Positions 1-8,815 of a stretch of DNA of 64,000 bases are shown here, piece after piece (the stretch's first letter is position 1; every line of letters starts with the position of its first letter). Made by a program: the position numbers and the translations under genes. This DNA is from Pedobacter nyackensis (GTDB taxonomy: Bacteria > Bacteroidota > Bacteroidia > Sphingobacteriales > Sphingobacteriaceae). The DNA lies in the NCBI RefSeq assembly GCF_900176505.1, contig NZ_FWYB01000009.1:186001-250000 (forward strand). Reading direction: 5' to 3'. The notes below the pieces were generated by a model, which saw nothing but the letters and a program-made list of their open reading frames with translations, was not told where the DNA came from and did no database searches.

Positions 1-309
1 ACCCTGCTGGTTCACTGCAACTGGCGAAGAACCAGTTGTATCAACAGCTATAGCTTTTATGGAATTGGCTATTGGTGTACCACCAGCTTTCTGTATACAG
101 TCTTTTATACTTTGTTCAAGACCTTCGATATAATCTAAGGGATGCTGCCTGAACTGGTTTTGTGCAGGATTGCAGAATAAACCTTTCTGCCAGCGGGGAT
201 AGTAGAAAACGGATGAAGCCAGTTCTGCTCCGTCTTTTGCGTTTATAATTACTGAACGCACAGAATCCGATCCATAATCAATCCCAATAACGTATTGATC
301 TTTGCTCAT
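1..309 (-). CDS. araB: Ribulokinase AraB, N-terminal 103 residues (cut by window edge)
   Basis: ATP-dependent kinase of cytoplasmic L-arabinose catabolism, phosphorylating L-ribulose to L-ribulose 5-phosphate. The visible part opens with MSKDQYVIGIDYGSDSVRS, the first phosphate-binding loop of FGGY sugar kinases. A stretch around residues 50-65 (NQFRQHPLDYIEGLE) is typical of AraB rather than xylulokinase or glycerol kinase. AraB proteins are about 550-570 residues, so roughly four fifths lies beyond the left edge. The ATG at 307-309 is the only start that places the IDYGSDS loop at the N terminus. The gene lies 88 bp downstream of the Nudix-type regulator on the same strand, so the two are probably cotranscribed. 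Family assignment is firm; the arabinose pathway also fits the divergent mutarotase. Confidence 0.9.
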   Translation of the reverse strand, partial: MSKDQYVIGIDYGSDSVRSVIINAKDGAELASSVFYYPRWQKGLFCNPAQNQFRQHPLDYIEGLEQSIKDCIQKAGGTPIANSIKAIAVDTTGSSPVAVNQQG

Positions 310-341
310 ATTTAGTTTTATAAATGTCTAATTAACGTTTA

Positions 342-371
342 TTTATTTAAATAAAAGAATTTATTTAAATA
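342..371. promoter_or_regulatory. Two TATTTAAATA palindromes between araR and araB
   Basis: The core TATTTAAATA occurs at 344-353 and 362-371, exactly 18 bp apart. The first copy is embedded in a perfect 14-bp palindrome at 342-355. They lie in the 88-bp gap upstream of araB. Their symmetry and even spacing suit a dimeric repressor such as the neighbouring Nudix-type regulator, but AT-rich DNA makes such palindromes cheap, so the operator role is an inference. Confidence 0.35.
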
Positions 372-397
372 TTCCTTAGAAATGAGCTAAGGTCTTA

Positions 398-1120
398 TTA
401 TACAGATGTTAATTTATCTGGGTTTGGGATGAAGTTTAAGAAGGCCTGGAAGTTTTCTTTGTACTTTTTCTTATCAAGTTTAAAATAGAAGGCTCCCTTT
501 TTGGATGCTGATTTATCTTTTTCAGCAAGCTTGATGAGTAGCTTTGTTGCAGTTAATTTTCTAACGAAATTTCTGTTGTCTATTTGTGTACTGTACACAT
601 CTTCGTATAGATTTTGTAATTGCGGGATGGTAAACTTTTTAGGTAAAAGTTCAAACAGGACGGGGTGTAGCGCTGCTTTATACCTTATTTTCTTTTTGGC
701 AGTCTCCACCATCTCTTCATGATCAAATATCAATTGAGGGGTTTCTTTTAACGGGAACCACTCGGCATGATACTGGTCGCTAATTTGCGCCTCATATTTA
801 TGTATATCTATCAATGCAAAATAGGTTACCGACAGGGTTCTTTCAATAGGATCGCGCATTGGATTTCCGTAGGCCTGAATTTGCTCCAGGTATACATCTT
901 TCAAACCTGTAAGTTGGGTAAGTATGCGGTTTGCTGCATCATCAAGACTTTCTTTCGGTGTTACAAATCCACCCATTAAGCTCCATTTACCTTTTTCAGG
1001 TTCAAATCCCCTTTTAATCAGAAGTATTTTGAGGTGTTCACCATCAAAGCCGAAAACGATGCAATCCACAGCAATTAAAAATCGGTTTTGGTCAGAATAC
1101 TGTTTCATTGGCATATCCAT
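398..1120 (-). CDS. araR: Nudix-family transcriptional regulator of arabinose use (AraR/NrtR type)
   Basis: Predicted DNA-binding repressor with an N-terminal Nudix fold (about residues 12-140) acting as ligand sensor and a C-terminal winged-helix domain (about 150-240). This is the NrtR architecture, adapted in Bacteroidetes to sense arabinose. The Nudix box at residues 51-73 keeps Gly51, Glu57, Arg65 and Gly72. The catalytic glutamates are gone: REUxEE reads R65-I66-L67-T68-Q69-L70, so pyrophosphohydrolase activity is unlikely. It sits directly upstream of araB on the same strand and diverges from galM, which is the context expected of an arabinose regulator. An alternative start three codons inside (MPMKQ) is possible. 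Regulator class is confident; the arabinose ligand follows from neighbours and known homologous systems. Confidence 0.82.
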   Translation of the reverse strand: MDMPMKQYSDQNRFLIAVDCIVFGFDGEHLKILLIKRGFEPEKGKWSLMGGFVTPKESLDDAANRILTQLTGLKDVYLEQIQAYGNPMRDPIERTLSVTYFALIDIHKYEAQISDQYHAEWFPLKETPQLIFDHEEMVETAKKKIRYKAALHPVLFELLPKKFTIPQLQNLYEDVYSTQIDNRNFVRKLTATKLLIKLAEKDKSASKKGAFYFKLDKKKYKENFQAFLNFIPNPDKLTSV

Positions 1121-1178
1121 TTTGTATTTAACTGTTTGATGGTAAAGTTATCATATATCATTAAATATTAATTGTTGT

Positions 1179-1209
1179 TTTGACGTTTAATATACTTTTT
1201 CTACATTAG
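1179..1209 (+). promoter_or_regulatory. Promoter of the galM-like gene
   Basis: TTTG at 1179-1182 is followed after 19 bp by TACATTAG at 1202-1209, one mismatch from the Bacteroidetes -33/-7 consensus (TTTG, TAnnTTTG). Transcription would begin near 1214, giving a leader of about 26 nt before the ATG at 1241. Confidence 0.55.
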
Positions 1210-1218
1210 ACTTACGAT

Positions 1219-1249
1219 CAAATATAAAACTCACATAATTATGAACAAG
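1219..1249 (-). promoter_or_regulatory. Promoter of araR, facing the galM promoter
   Basis: On the minus strand, CTTG (1249-1246) is followed after 19 bp by TATATTTG (1226-1219), a perfect -7 match and a three-of-four -33 match. The -33 element lies inside the first codons of galM, so the two promoters point at each other and their transcripts overlap. Confidence 0.5.
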
Positions 1250-2392
1250 AACCTTAATTCAATTTGTTTAATTTTTATTGCTACATGGGTACTAAGTGGC
1301 TGTGTAGGCCATGATTCTACCGCAGTTTCTGTTGCAGCGAGCCCTGATGCAGGTGGTTTTAATGGCACGGTCAATGGAAAAGTAGTAGCGCTTTACGTCT
1401 TAAAAAATAAAAATGGTGTAGAAACCTCGATTACCAATTATGGGGGACGGGTAGTTTCATTATTAGTGCCAGACAAGAAGAATGAGCTTAAGGACATTGT
1501 TTTGGGCTATGATAGTCTTACTTCCTATCAGAAAAAGGGTGAGCCCTTTTTTGGGGCCTTAATTGGTCGTTACGGCAATCGTATAGCAAAAGGGAAATTT
1601 ACATTAAACGGTAAAGCTTATCAGCTGGAATTAAACGATGGTGTAAATACTTTGCATGGTGGTTCCAATGGCTTCTACGGCCAGGTTTGGGATGCTAAAA
1701 AAGTAAATGATCAGACACTTGAACTTAGTTATTTTTCTAAGGATGGTGAAGCAGGATATCCGGGTAATTTAACCGTAAAAGTAGTATATGAATTGACGAA
1801 TGATAATGCACTTAAAATAAGTTACCATGCCACCACAGATAAGCATACCGTAGTTAACCTTACCAATCATGCTTATTTCAACCTGAATGGTGAAGGAGAT
1901 TCGACGATTACGGATCATTTGTTAACCATTGATGCTGATGATTATACACCGGTTGATTCAACTTTAATTCCTACAGGGAAAATTGAAAAGGTAGCAGGAA
2001 CACCGTTTGACTTTACTAAACCAACATTAATCGGTGCAAGGATCAATGATAATGATCAACAATTGAAATATGGAAAGGGGTATGACCATAACTATGTGCT
2101 CAGAAAGAGTACCGGGCTTCGTAAAGTAGCCAGTGTGAGTAGTACTAAAACAGGTATTATCATGGATGTCCTTACGGAAGAGCCAGGTTTGCAGTTTTAT
2201 AGTGGTAATTTTTTAACCGGTGAAGAACGTAATGGAAAAAATGGAGTAAGTTACCCACATCGTTCAGCTTTTTGTCTGGAAACTCAACACTTTCCGGATG
2301 CGCCAAATCAGCCATCTTTTGCAACAACAGTTCTAAAACCGGGACAAGTGTATAAAACGGTAACGGTTTATAGATTTAGCGTACAGAAATAA
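1241..2392 (+). CDS. galM: Aldose 1-epimerase (mutarotase), lipoprotein
   Basis: Interconverts alpha and beta anomers of aldoses such as galactose or arabinose, supplying the anomer needed by transporters and isomerases. The N terminus has a lipoprotein signal ending LSGC (Cys21), so it is periplasmic and membrane-anchored, unlike the cytoplasmic enterobacterial enzyme. Catalytic residues of the family are visible: His139 in NTLHGG, His210 in LTNHAYFNL and the general base Glu347 in LETQHFPD. At 383 residues it is full length. It diverges from araR with a 120-bp shared control region and is followed by a strong terminator at 2451, so it is a single-gene transcript. The arabinose link rests on the neighbours. 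Confidence 0.9.
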   Translation: MNKNLNSICLIFIATWVLSGCVGHDSTAVSVAASPDAGGFNGTVNGKVVALYVLKNKNGVETSITNYGGRVVSLLVPDKKNELKDIVLGYDSLTSYQKKGEPFFGALIGRYGNRIAKGKFTLNGKAYQLELNDGVNTLHGGSNGFYGQVWDAKKVNDQTLELSYFSKDGEAGYPGNLTVKVVYELTNDNALKISYHATTDKHTVVNLTNHAYFNLNGEGDSTITDHLLTIDADDYTPVDSTLIPTGKIEKVAGTPFDFTKPTLIGARINDNDQQLKYGKGYDHNYVLRKSTGLRKVASVSSTKTGIIMDVLTEEPGLQFYSGNFLTGEERNGKNGVSYPHRSAFCLETQHFPDAPNQPSFATTVLKPGQVYKTVTVYRFSVQK

Positions 2393-2450
2393 GTTCGGGG
2401 TTGGCTTCGTAGCGCTTATTTGCGATCAGGATTCTGAAAAACGGTAATAA

Positions 2451-2482
2451 AAGGGCATTGTATCATCGTACAATGCCTTTTT
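2451..2482 (+). terminator. Rho-independent terminator after galM
   Basis: A perfect 9-bp stem (GGCATTGTA at 2454-2462 with TACAATGCC at 2469-2477) and a 6-nt loop are followed by five T residues at 2478-2482. Flanking A and T bases can lengthen the stem. It insulates the arabinose locus from the large utilization locus. Confidence 0.85.
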
Positions 2483-2551
2483 GTTGAGTCGGTTCAGCGA
2501 ATATGAAAGTAAAACCCTATTTTTACGCTAAACCAAAATACCAAATACTAA

Positions 2552-5500
2552 ATGTCTCCTTTCTTTTTTCGGATTAAGTTGTCCGTGTTATTCATTCTTA
2601 TGTTTGGATACAGGCCGGCTAACGCCCAAAAAGATAAAATTGGTTTTAAGCACTTGACAGTCGAAAACGGACTTTCCCAAAGTAGTGTACTTTCAATTGC
2701 CCAGGATAGTATGGGCTTCATGTGGTTTGGAACAAAAGATGGGTTAAATAAGTATAACACCCAAAATTTCGAAATCTATAAGCGTGAGCAGGGGAACAAT
2801 GCATCATTAAGCAGTAGTCAGAACATCAATGCTTTATTAACCGATAGTAAAGGTAATTTATGGGTAGGTACTCAAAAAGGACTAAATAGGTACCTGCCTG
2901 AAAGTAATTCTTTTAAACGCTATCAGTACGATTCAAAGAATAAAAGCAGCATCAGCAATAATATTGTTAGATGTATCTATGAAGATAAGAATGGACATAT
3001 CTGGATTGGGACTGATAGTGGATTAAACAAATTAACCACTAATGATCAGTTTATTCGCTTTCTTCCGGGGAAGGACCCTAACTCAGGTATAGCACATCAT
3101 TTGGTTAAATCGATTCATCAGGATCATGAAGGGGCACTTTGGTTAGGAACCATCCAGGGATTAACAAGGATGCAATTGATAAAAGGGAAATATAGCTATA
3201 AGTCATATTTCCATAAAAGTGATGATCCAAATAGTCTGAGTGATAGCGATGTAGGTGTTGTTTATGAAGATCCAAAGCGTAATCTATGGGTAGGAACACA
3301 CAATAGCGGCTTGAATTTGCTAAACCGTGACAACGGGACTTTTAGACATTTTATGGTTAAAAAGGGAGATCCCAATAGCATCAGCAGTAATGTCATCCGT
3401 AAAATTAAAATGGACCGGGAAGGGCAACTGTGGATCTCAACACTGAATGGTATTAACTTACTTAATGTAAATAGTTTTAAATTCACTGCGCTAATTCATA
3501 ATCCTGAAGATCCAACGAGTTTAAATCACAATTCTATTTATGATATTCTGGAAGATGCTACCGGGTCGATATGGGTGGGGTCTTATTTTGGTGGTGTGAA
3601 TTTTTATCATCCTAATGCTACACCATTCAGAGAGTACAGGACTAGTCTCGGTAAGAATGGTATCAGTAGTAATGTGGTGAGTTCAATAGTTGAAGATCGG
3701 AACCATAACCTCTGGATTGGTACAGAAGCCGAGGGACTGAACTACTACGACCGGGCTTCAGGTAGGTTTACCAGTTTTAAGCAGGATACAGAAAATGCTA
3801 ATTCATTAAGTTCTAATCTGGTTAAAGCTGTTTCCATTGCTCAGAATGGTGAGGTTTGGATTGGGACCTATGAGGGAGGTTTGGATGTTTATTCGCCGGT
3901 TACCAAAACCTTCAGGCATTACAAACCTAATTATTCAGATCCTAAAGCTTTAAATTCCAACCGGATTGTTTGTTTGTTGCATGACAGTCAAAACAGGTTA
4001 TGGATAGGGACAAGGGCGCAGGGGATTTTCATATACAATGAAAAGGAAAACAACTTTGCTCCATATAGCGGGTCGGGTAATCACCATGACCTGAAATTTC
4101 TGAGGTATTTTTTTGAAGATTCTAAAAAGAACATATGGATTGCCACTAATTCGGGCACTTATATCCTGGATCCGGTTACCAATAAAATAAAGGGACTCAG
4201 GGTTAATGATAACAGCTCAAAATTTGATGATATCAATGTAATACAGGAAGATTCAAGGGGAATCATTTGGTTGGGTAGTTATGAAGGAGGATTAATCCGT
4301 TATGATCCTAAACTAAGTAAAATCAGGTTTTATAACATGAAAAATGGCCTGCCCAGCAATGTTATTTTAGGTATTTTGGAAGATGAACAAAGAAACTTAT
4401 GGATTAGCACAGACAATGGATTAGCCAAATTTGACAGGAAAACTTTTAAGACCTATACAGTCGAGGATGGATTACCTGGTAATGTATTTAATTATAATTC
4501 CTTCTATAGGGATAACAAAGGAGAATTCTTTTTTGGAAGTTATAGCGGCTTGGTTAGCTTCTTTCCGAATCAGATTAAAGAAAATAAAAAGGTCCCGAAA
4601 GTTATTTTTACGCGCTTAAGACTTTTTAACAAAACAGTAGTTATCGGCGATGAAAGCAAATTGTTGAACCGAAATATCAGTTTAACAAAAGAGCTTACTT
4701 TTTCTCATGCACAGAACATTTTTAGTTTAGAGTTTGCTGTACTTAACTATATCAAATCAGAGAAGAATCGATACGCTTATAAGCTGGAAGGGTTAGATAA
4801 AGAGTGGAACTATGTAACTTCCCCTATAGCTACATTTTATAACCTTCCTTCAGGTACCTATAAGTTATTGATAAAGGGATCCAATAACGATGGTGTATGG
4901 ACCGATCAGCTTGAGCAAATGACCATTCATATTAAACCACCATTTTGGAAGACATGGTGGGCTTATCTGTGCTATATTTTGATTGCTTCTGCTGTTTTAT
5001 TCCTTGTATTCAGGTTTTTATGGATTAGGGCTTTACTAAGAAAGGAACATGAGGTTTATCAGATGAAAATGGATTTCTTTACCAATGTTTCGCATGAAAT
5101 CAGAACGCCATTAACACTTATCCTCGGGCCATTAGAAAATTTAATTAACGATACAAAAGAACACCCGGGGATAAACCGCAGACTACTTACTGTAAAAAGG
5201 AATGCCGGAAGGTTAACCCGTTTGGTTAATGAATTGCTGGATTTTAGAAAACAGGAGGCAGGCAAAATGCAGTTGAATGTTTCTCCTGAAAATATTGTTG
5301 AATTTGCCAAAGAGATCTACTTATCGTTCCAGTATCTTGCTATAAGACACCATATTGATTATCAGTTTGTCAGTAGCGATGAGCATATCGAGGTATACTT
5401 TGATCCGGAGCAATTGGAAAAGGTGTTTTATAATTTATTGTCGAACGCGTTTAAGTTTACCCCTGAAAACGGGCTGATCACACTTTCTGTAATTAGAATA

Positions 5501-6634
5501 GACAAAGGCGTTGTAGAAATCACTGTATGTGATAACGGTAAGGGTATTCCGGAGGAGAGCAGAGACAAACTGTTTACTAATTTTTACCAGGTAAAAGATC
5601 CGCTTTCGAGGAACAGCGGGACAGGTATAGGCCTTGCCTTGTCGAAGAAAATAGCGCGATTGCATCATGGAGATCTGGTACTGTTGCCAAGTCCGCAAAA
5701 TGCCAACAGAAATGTTCAAACCTGTTTTAGTCTAAAATTAAAAACCGGCCATAGTCATTTTAAAAAGGATGAGCTCATTCCTCAGTTTGTGAATGTGGAG
5801 AATCCTGCTTTATATCAGGTACAAGAGGAATTGCTGGAGTTACCTGACCTGGATATTTTGAATAATAAACCAGTTGAAGAGCAGATAACTTTACTGATTG
5901 TTGAAGATAACCGGGAGATACGTGATTTCATTAAGCAGTCCTTAAAAGCGTTTTACTATATCATTGAAGCTGAAAATGGGGAGGAAGGTGCTGCGCTTGC
6001 ATTTGAAAAAATTCCTGATATTATAGTCAGCGACGTGATGATGCCTGTGATGGATGGCCTTGAATTGTGTCGTGTACTTAAAACAGATCCCCGAACCAGC
6101 CATATCCCAATTATTCTGTTAACGGCCCGCTCAGGTAATATACATGAGGTAAGTGGATTAAAAACGGGTGCCGAGGTTTATATCACCAAGCCTTTTAGCA
6201 TTGATGTGTTGTTGTTGAATATCAATAACCTGCTTGCGTTACAAAGCAATATGCGGAAGAAGTTTAGTCAGCAAATTACCTTACAGCCTTCCAATGTACT
6301 GATCGAATCTACAGATGAAGAGTTTTTAAATAAGATCATGGCTATTATTGAGCAAAATTTCAGTGTTGACGAGTTCAATGTAAATGTATTGGCTGCTGAT
6401 ATTGGCATGAGTACACCTATTCTGTATAAAAAAATCAAGGCGCTAACAGGTTTAACTGTTAATAATTTTATTAAATCGGTACGTTTAAAAAGAGCAGCCC
6501 AGCTTTTACAGCAAAAGACCTATACCGTTTATGAAGTCGCATACATGGTGGGCTTTAGCGACAGTAAGTATTTCAGTAAGGAGTTTGCGAAACAGTTCGG
6601 CAGAACACCTAGTGATTATTCGGAAGAGAATTAA
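2552..6634 (+). CDS. Hybrid two-component system regulator (sensor kinase, receiver and AraC output in one chain)
   Basis: One-protein signalling system that senses an oligosaccharide in the periplasm and activates a utilization locus. Order of domains: signal peptide (1-25), a double beta-propeller of about a dozen reg_prop repeats of the 'LWIGT..GL' type (30-690), a Y_Y_Y domain (725-790), a membrane segment (803-825), a HisKA domain with phospho-acceptor His848 in NVSHEIRTPL, and a HATPase with N box (about 955), DNGKGIP (993) and GTGIGLAL (1023). A receiver follows with phospho-acceptor Asp1161 in SDVMMP, then an AraC helix-turn-helix (1255-1358). All key residues are present and the 1360-residue length is normal. 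It lies 155 bp ahead of the ECF sigma gene and is the best candidate for the local sugar sensor. The ligand cannot be read from sequence. Confidence 0.95.
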   Translation: MSPFFFRIKLSVLFILMFGYRPANAQKDKIGFKHLTVENGLSQSSVLSIAQDSMGFMWFGTKDGLNKYNTQNFEIYKREQGNNASLSSSQNINALLTDSKGNLWVGTQKGLNRYLPESNSFKRYQYDSKNKSSISNNIVRCIYEDKNGHIWIGTDSGLNKLTTNDQFIRFLPGKDPNSGIAHHLVKSIHQDHEGALWLGTIQGLTRMQLIKGKYSYKSYFHKSDDPNSLSDSDVGVVYEDPKRNLWVGTHNSGLNLLNRDNGTFRHFMVKKGDPNSISSNVIRKIKMDREGQLWISTLNGINLLNVNSFKFTALIHNPEDPTSLNHNSIYDILEDATGSIWVGSYFGGVNFYHPNATPFREYRTSLGKNGISSNVVSSIVEDRNHNLWIGTEAEGLNYYDRASGRFTSFKQDTENANSLSSNLVKAVSIAQNGEVWIGTYEGGLDVYSPVTKTFRHYKPNYSDPKALNSNRIVCLLHDSQNRLWIGTRAQGIFIYNEKENNFAPYSGSGNHHDLKFLRYFFEDSKKNIWIATNSGTYILDPVTNKIKGLRVNDNSSKFDDINVIQEDSRGIIWLGSYEGGLIRYDPKLSKIRFYNMKNGLPSNVILGILEDEQRNLWISTDNGLAKFDRKTFKTYTVEDGLPGNVFNYNSFYRDNKGEFFFGSYSGLVSFFPNQIKENKKVPKVIFTRLRLFNKTVVIGDESKLLNRNISLTKELTFSHAQNIFSLEFAVLNYIKSEKNRYAYKLEGLDKEWNYVTSPIATFYNLPSGTYKLLIKGSNNDGVWTDQLEQMTIHIKPPFWKTWWAYLCYILIASAVLFLVFRFLWIRALLRKEHEVYQMKMDFFTNVSHEIRTPLTLILGPLENLINDTKEHPGINRRLLTVKRNAGRLTRLVNELLDFRKQEAGKMQLNVSPENIVEFAKEIYLSFQYLAIRHHIDYQFVSSDEHIEVYFDPEQLEKVFYNLLSNAFKFTPENGLITLSVIRIDKGVVEITVCDNGKGIPEESRDKLFTNFYQVKDPLSRNSGTGIGLALSKKIARLHHGDLVLLPSPQNANRNVQTCFSLKLKTGHSHFKKDELIPQFVNVENPALYQVQEELLELPDLDILNNKPVEEQITLLIVEDNREIRDFIKQSLKAFYYIIEAENGEEGAALAFEKIPDIIVSDVMMPVMDGLELCRVLKTDPRTSHIPIILLTARSGNIHEVSGLKTGAEVYITKPFSIDVLLLNINNLLALQSNMRKKFSQQITLQPSNVLIESTDEEFLNKIMAIIEQNFSVDEFNVNVLAADIGMSTPILYKKIKALTGLTVNNFIKSVRLKRAAQLLQQKTYTVYEVAYMVGFSDSKYFSKEFAKQFGRTPSDYSEEN

Positions 6635-6690
6635 CCGGAGTATGCTAAAACTATTGAATGAAATGCCAAGATTTTAGCTCTTAAATTTGT

Positions 6691-6698
6691 TACATTTG
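6691..6698 (+). promoter_or_regulatory. -7 element ahead of the first ECF sigma gene
   Basis: TACATTTG is a perfect match to TAnnTTTG, with a second match (TAAATTTG) just upstream at 6682-6689. No good TTTG lies at the usual distance, so the promoter may need an activator. Transcription from it would give a leader of about 85 nt. Confidence 0.35.
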
Positions 6699-6789
6699 AG
6701 TAGGAAACTAACCAAATATAATGCTATTTCGACTTTGGAACCTTTTGTGGGGATTATTCCTGTCGTAAATAGATGATTTTGATCGGGAT

Positions 6790-7368
6790 ATGTCAGTAAA
6801 CAACTTACATACAGATGAAGAATTATTCACTCTGATAAAGGAGGGGAATCATGGCGCTTATACGCAGATTTTTGATCGTTTTTATGTCGTATTATATCTG
6901 CATGCACTCAAAATTCTTCAGGATGAAGATGAGGCTAAAGATGTAGTGCAGGAGTTGTTTGAAAACATATGGACGAAACGGGATTTTCTGTCCTTAAATG
7001 GTACTGTATCATCTTATTTATACGCGTGTACCAGGAATCTGGTGTTAAACCAGATTGCCCATAAGAAAGTGAAAGGTCGTTATCTTGATTCTCTGGAAGT
7101 GTTTATGGGTCAGGAAACTTATCTTACTGATTTCTATGTGAGGGAGAAAGAGTTAAAGCGCATCATTGAAAAGGAAATAGCTTCCCTACCTCAAAAAATG
7201 GGCGAAATTTTTAAATTAAGTCGTACGGAATATCTATCCCATAAAGAAATTGCCTCTAAATTAAAGTTGTCGGAATTGACGGTTAAGACTCAGGTAAAAA
7301 GAGCGCTTAAGATATTAAAACCTAAACTGGATTTTCTAATTGCCCTCCTGCTCCTATTTATTTTGTAA
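6790..7368 (+). CDS. ECF-type RNA polymerase sigma factor
   Basis: Extracytoplasmic-function sigma factor of the Bacteroidetes FecI-like group, which directs RNA polymerase to the neighbouring SusCD operon once released by its anti-sigma factor. Region 2 is seen at about residues 25-90 (DEAKDVVQELFENIWTKR) and region 4 at about 125-180 (SLPQKMGEIFKLSR, then SHKEIASKLKLSELTVKTQV). The C terminus ends in a short hydrophobic tail (LIALLLLFIL), also present in the second sigma factor at 49316. The FecR gene follows after 74 bp, and the SusC downstream carries the STN signalling domain, so a FecR/FecI-type trans-envelope switch is expected. Length of 192 residues is normal. Confidence 0.92.
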   Translation: MSVNNLHTDEELFTLIKEGNHGAYTQIFDRFYVVLYLHALKILQDEDEAKDVVQELFENIWTKRDFLSLNGTVSSYLYACTRNLVLNQIAHKKVKGRYLDSLEVFMGQETYLTDFYVREKELKRIIEKEIASLPQKMGEIFKLSRTEYLSHKEIASKLKLSELTVKTQVKRALKILKPKLDFLIALLLLFIL

Positions 7369-7442
7369 TTTTTTTTCTGGGCTTGTACCCCCACACCATA
7401 TAGCTTCTTGTCTTATGTTCGAAAAAAGCTAAATGGCAGAAT

Positions 7443-8609
7443 ATGGCAAAAGATCCTGGAGAATTATTAGATAAATACAATGCGGGTTTATGCTCAGAGG
7501 AAGAGAAGGTGATCGTTGAAAGCTGGTACCTGAAACTGAGTTCCGCTGTTGCTGAAGATTTAGATATGGCATCAGTGAAGCGGACAAAGGAAGCCGCCTG
7601 GAAAGCGCTCAGCGCTAATCAGCCTGTTGCAAAAAAAAAGCCTTTAAATTTTTGGCTTGGAGCCGCAGTTTTACTGATCATGGGTTCAATTGGGATTTTC
7701 TATTTCAGTTTACCCAAAACACAACCTGCAGTAATTCGAACAGCTAAAAATAATGACGTGGCTCCAGGTGGAAATAAGGCTATTCTGACATTGGCAGACG
7801 GAAGTAAGATTTCCTTAACAGATGCAAGTCGTGGCGAAATTGTTAAGCAAGGAGGATTAAGTATCCAGAAAACAGCAGATGGCAAATTGGTTTATACCGT
7901 AGTCGCTTCCGATAAAGGAGGAAAAGAAGCCTTATCGTTTAATACCATTGAGACACCTAAAGGTGGACAATATCAGATTAACTTACCCGATGGCACCAAG
8001 GTATGGTTAAATTCTGCTTCCTCTCTAAGGTATCCAATTAAGTTTACAGGTGATAGAGTAGTAGAGCTAATGGGCGAAGGTTATTTTGAAGTTGCAAAGC
8101 AAAAGGTTAAAGGTCATATATCGGGCGCAACTAATGTTCCTTTTATTGTGAAAACTCCCGGTCAGGAAGTAGAAGTATTGGGAACCCATTTCAACATCAA
8201 TAGCTATAAGGAGGAAGAAGGTATTAAAACTACACTCCTGGAAGGCATTGTTCGTGTAATCCCGTCAGACGTTAAAGAAAAAGAACATTCAAAGTTGCTG
8301 AAACCAGGGGAACAGGCCCTGTTAAATGAGCATGCGATAAAGGTTCAGACGGTCGATACAGAAGCTATCATTGCCTGGAAGAATGGAGATTTTGCATTCA
8401 AAGGCGACAACCTGAAGAGCATCATGAACAGAGTGGCAAGGTGGTACGATGTGGAAGTGGTTTATAAAGGGAATTTTGATCACTTAAAGTTCGGCGGATA
8501 TATATCCCGCTCTAAAAATATTTCAGAAGTATTAAATATAATGGAATCTACAGGTAAGGTTCATTTTACCATTGATGGCAAGAAAATTACCGTTTTAAAT
8601 AAAAAATAG
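7443..8609 (+). CDS. FecR-family anti-sigma factor
   Basis: Inner-membrane anti-sigma factor that holds the ECF sigma factor and receives a signal from the STN domain of the SusC receptor in the periplasm. A cytoplasmic N-terminal region (1-67) binds sigma, a single membrane helix spans residues 68-88 (LNFWLGAAVLLIMGSIGIFY), the FecR domain runs from about 165 to 275 (GGQYQINLPDGTKVWLNSAS, VELMGEGYFEV), and a DUF4974 domain closes the protein (about 315-385). Length (388) is typical. It lies between its sigma factor and SusC, separated from the latter by a 206-bp leader with palindromes and a hairpin. Confidence 0.93.
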   Translation: MAKDPGELLDKYNAGLCSEEEKVIVESWYLKLSSAVAEDLDMASVKRTKEAAWKALSANQPVAKKKPLNFWLGAAVLLIMGSIGIFYFSLPKTQPAVIRTAKNNDVAPGGNKAILTLADGSKISLTDASRGEIVKQGGLSIQKTADGKLVYTVVASDKGGKEALSFNTIETPKGGQYQINLPDGTKVWLNSASSLRYPIKFTGDRVVELMGEGYFEVAKQKVKGHISGATNVPFIVKTPGQEVEVLGTHFNINSYKEEEGIKTTLLEGIVRVIPSDVKEKEHSKLLKPGEQALLNEHAIKVQTVDTEAIIAWKNGDFAFKGDNLKSIMNRVARWYDVEVVYKGNFDHLKFGGYISRSKNISEVLNIMESTGKVHFTIDGKKITVLNKK

Positions 8610-8640
8610 ACAAGCATATAAAAACCAAAAATTAAACAGA

Positions 8641-8752
8641 ATGAAAGAGCAATTTATTGAAGAATTAGGACCTTAATTAAGGTGTAAAAGCCAAAACTGA
8701 ATTTCCAGAAGGAGTTTAGTAAAAACCGGAAGTGCTTCGAACCACTCCCGGT
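8641..8752 (+). other. Structured leader between fecR and susC
   Basis: Three elements lie close together. A tiny reading frame, MKEQFIEELGP, spans 8641-8676 after an A-rich leader. A perfect 14-bp palindrome, ACCTTAATTAAGGT, sits at 8670-8683 over its stop codon. A hairpin at 8725-8752 has 10-nt arms (ACCGGAAGTG and CACTCCCGGT), one A-C mismatch and an 8-nt loop. No T tract follows the hairpin (A residues do), so it is not a simple terminator; mRNA processing, stabilisation or attenuation is possible. A similar ACCGG/CCGGT hairpin precedes the second susC. Confidence 0.45.
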
Positions 8753-8815
8753 AAAAAAAATGGCTGGGATACCCTCAAACAGTTAATTTTTCGTTTAACC
8801 CAACTAATCAAATGT

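Noticed and set aside
8732..8815. Upstream GTG start for the first SusC
   Set aside because: The GTG lies within the leader hairpin, the added 28 residues have no signal-peptide character, and the ATG at 8816 gives the usual N terminus.
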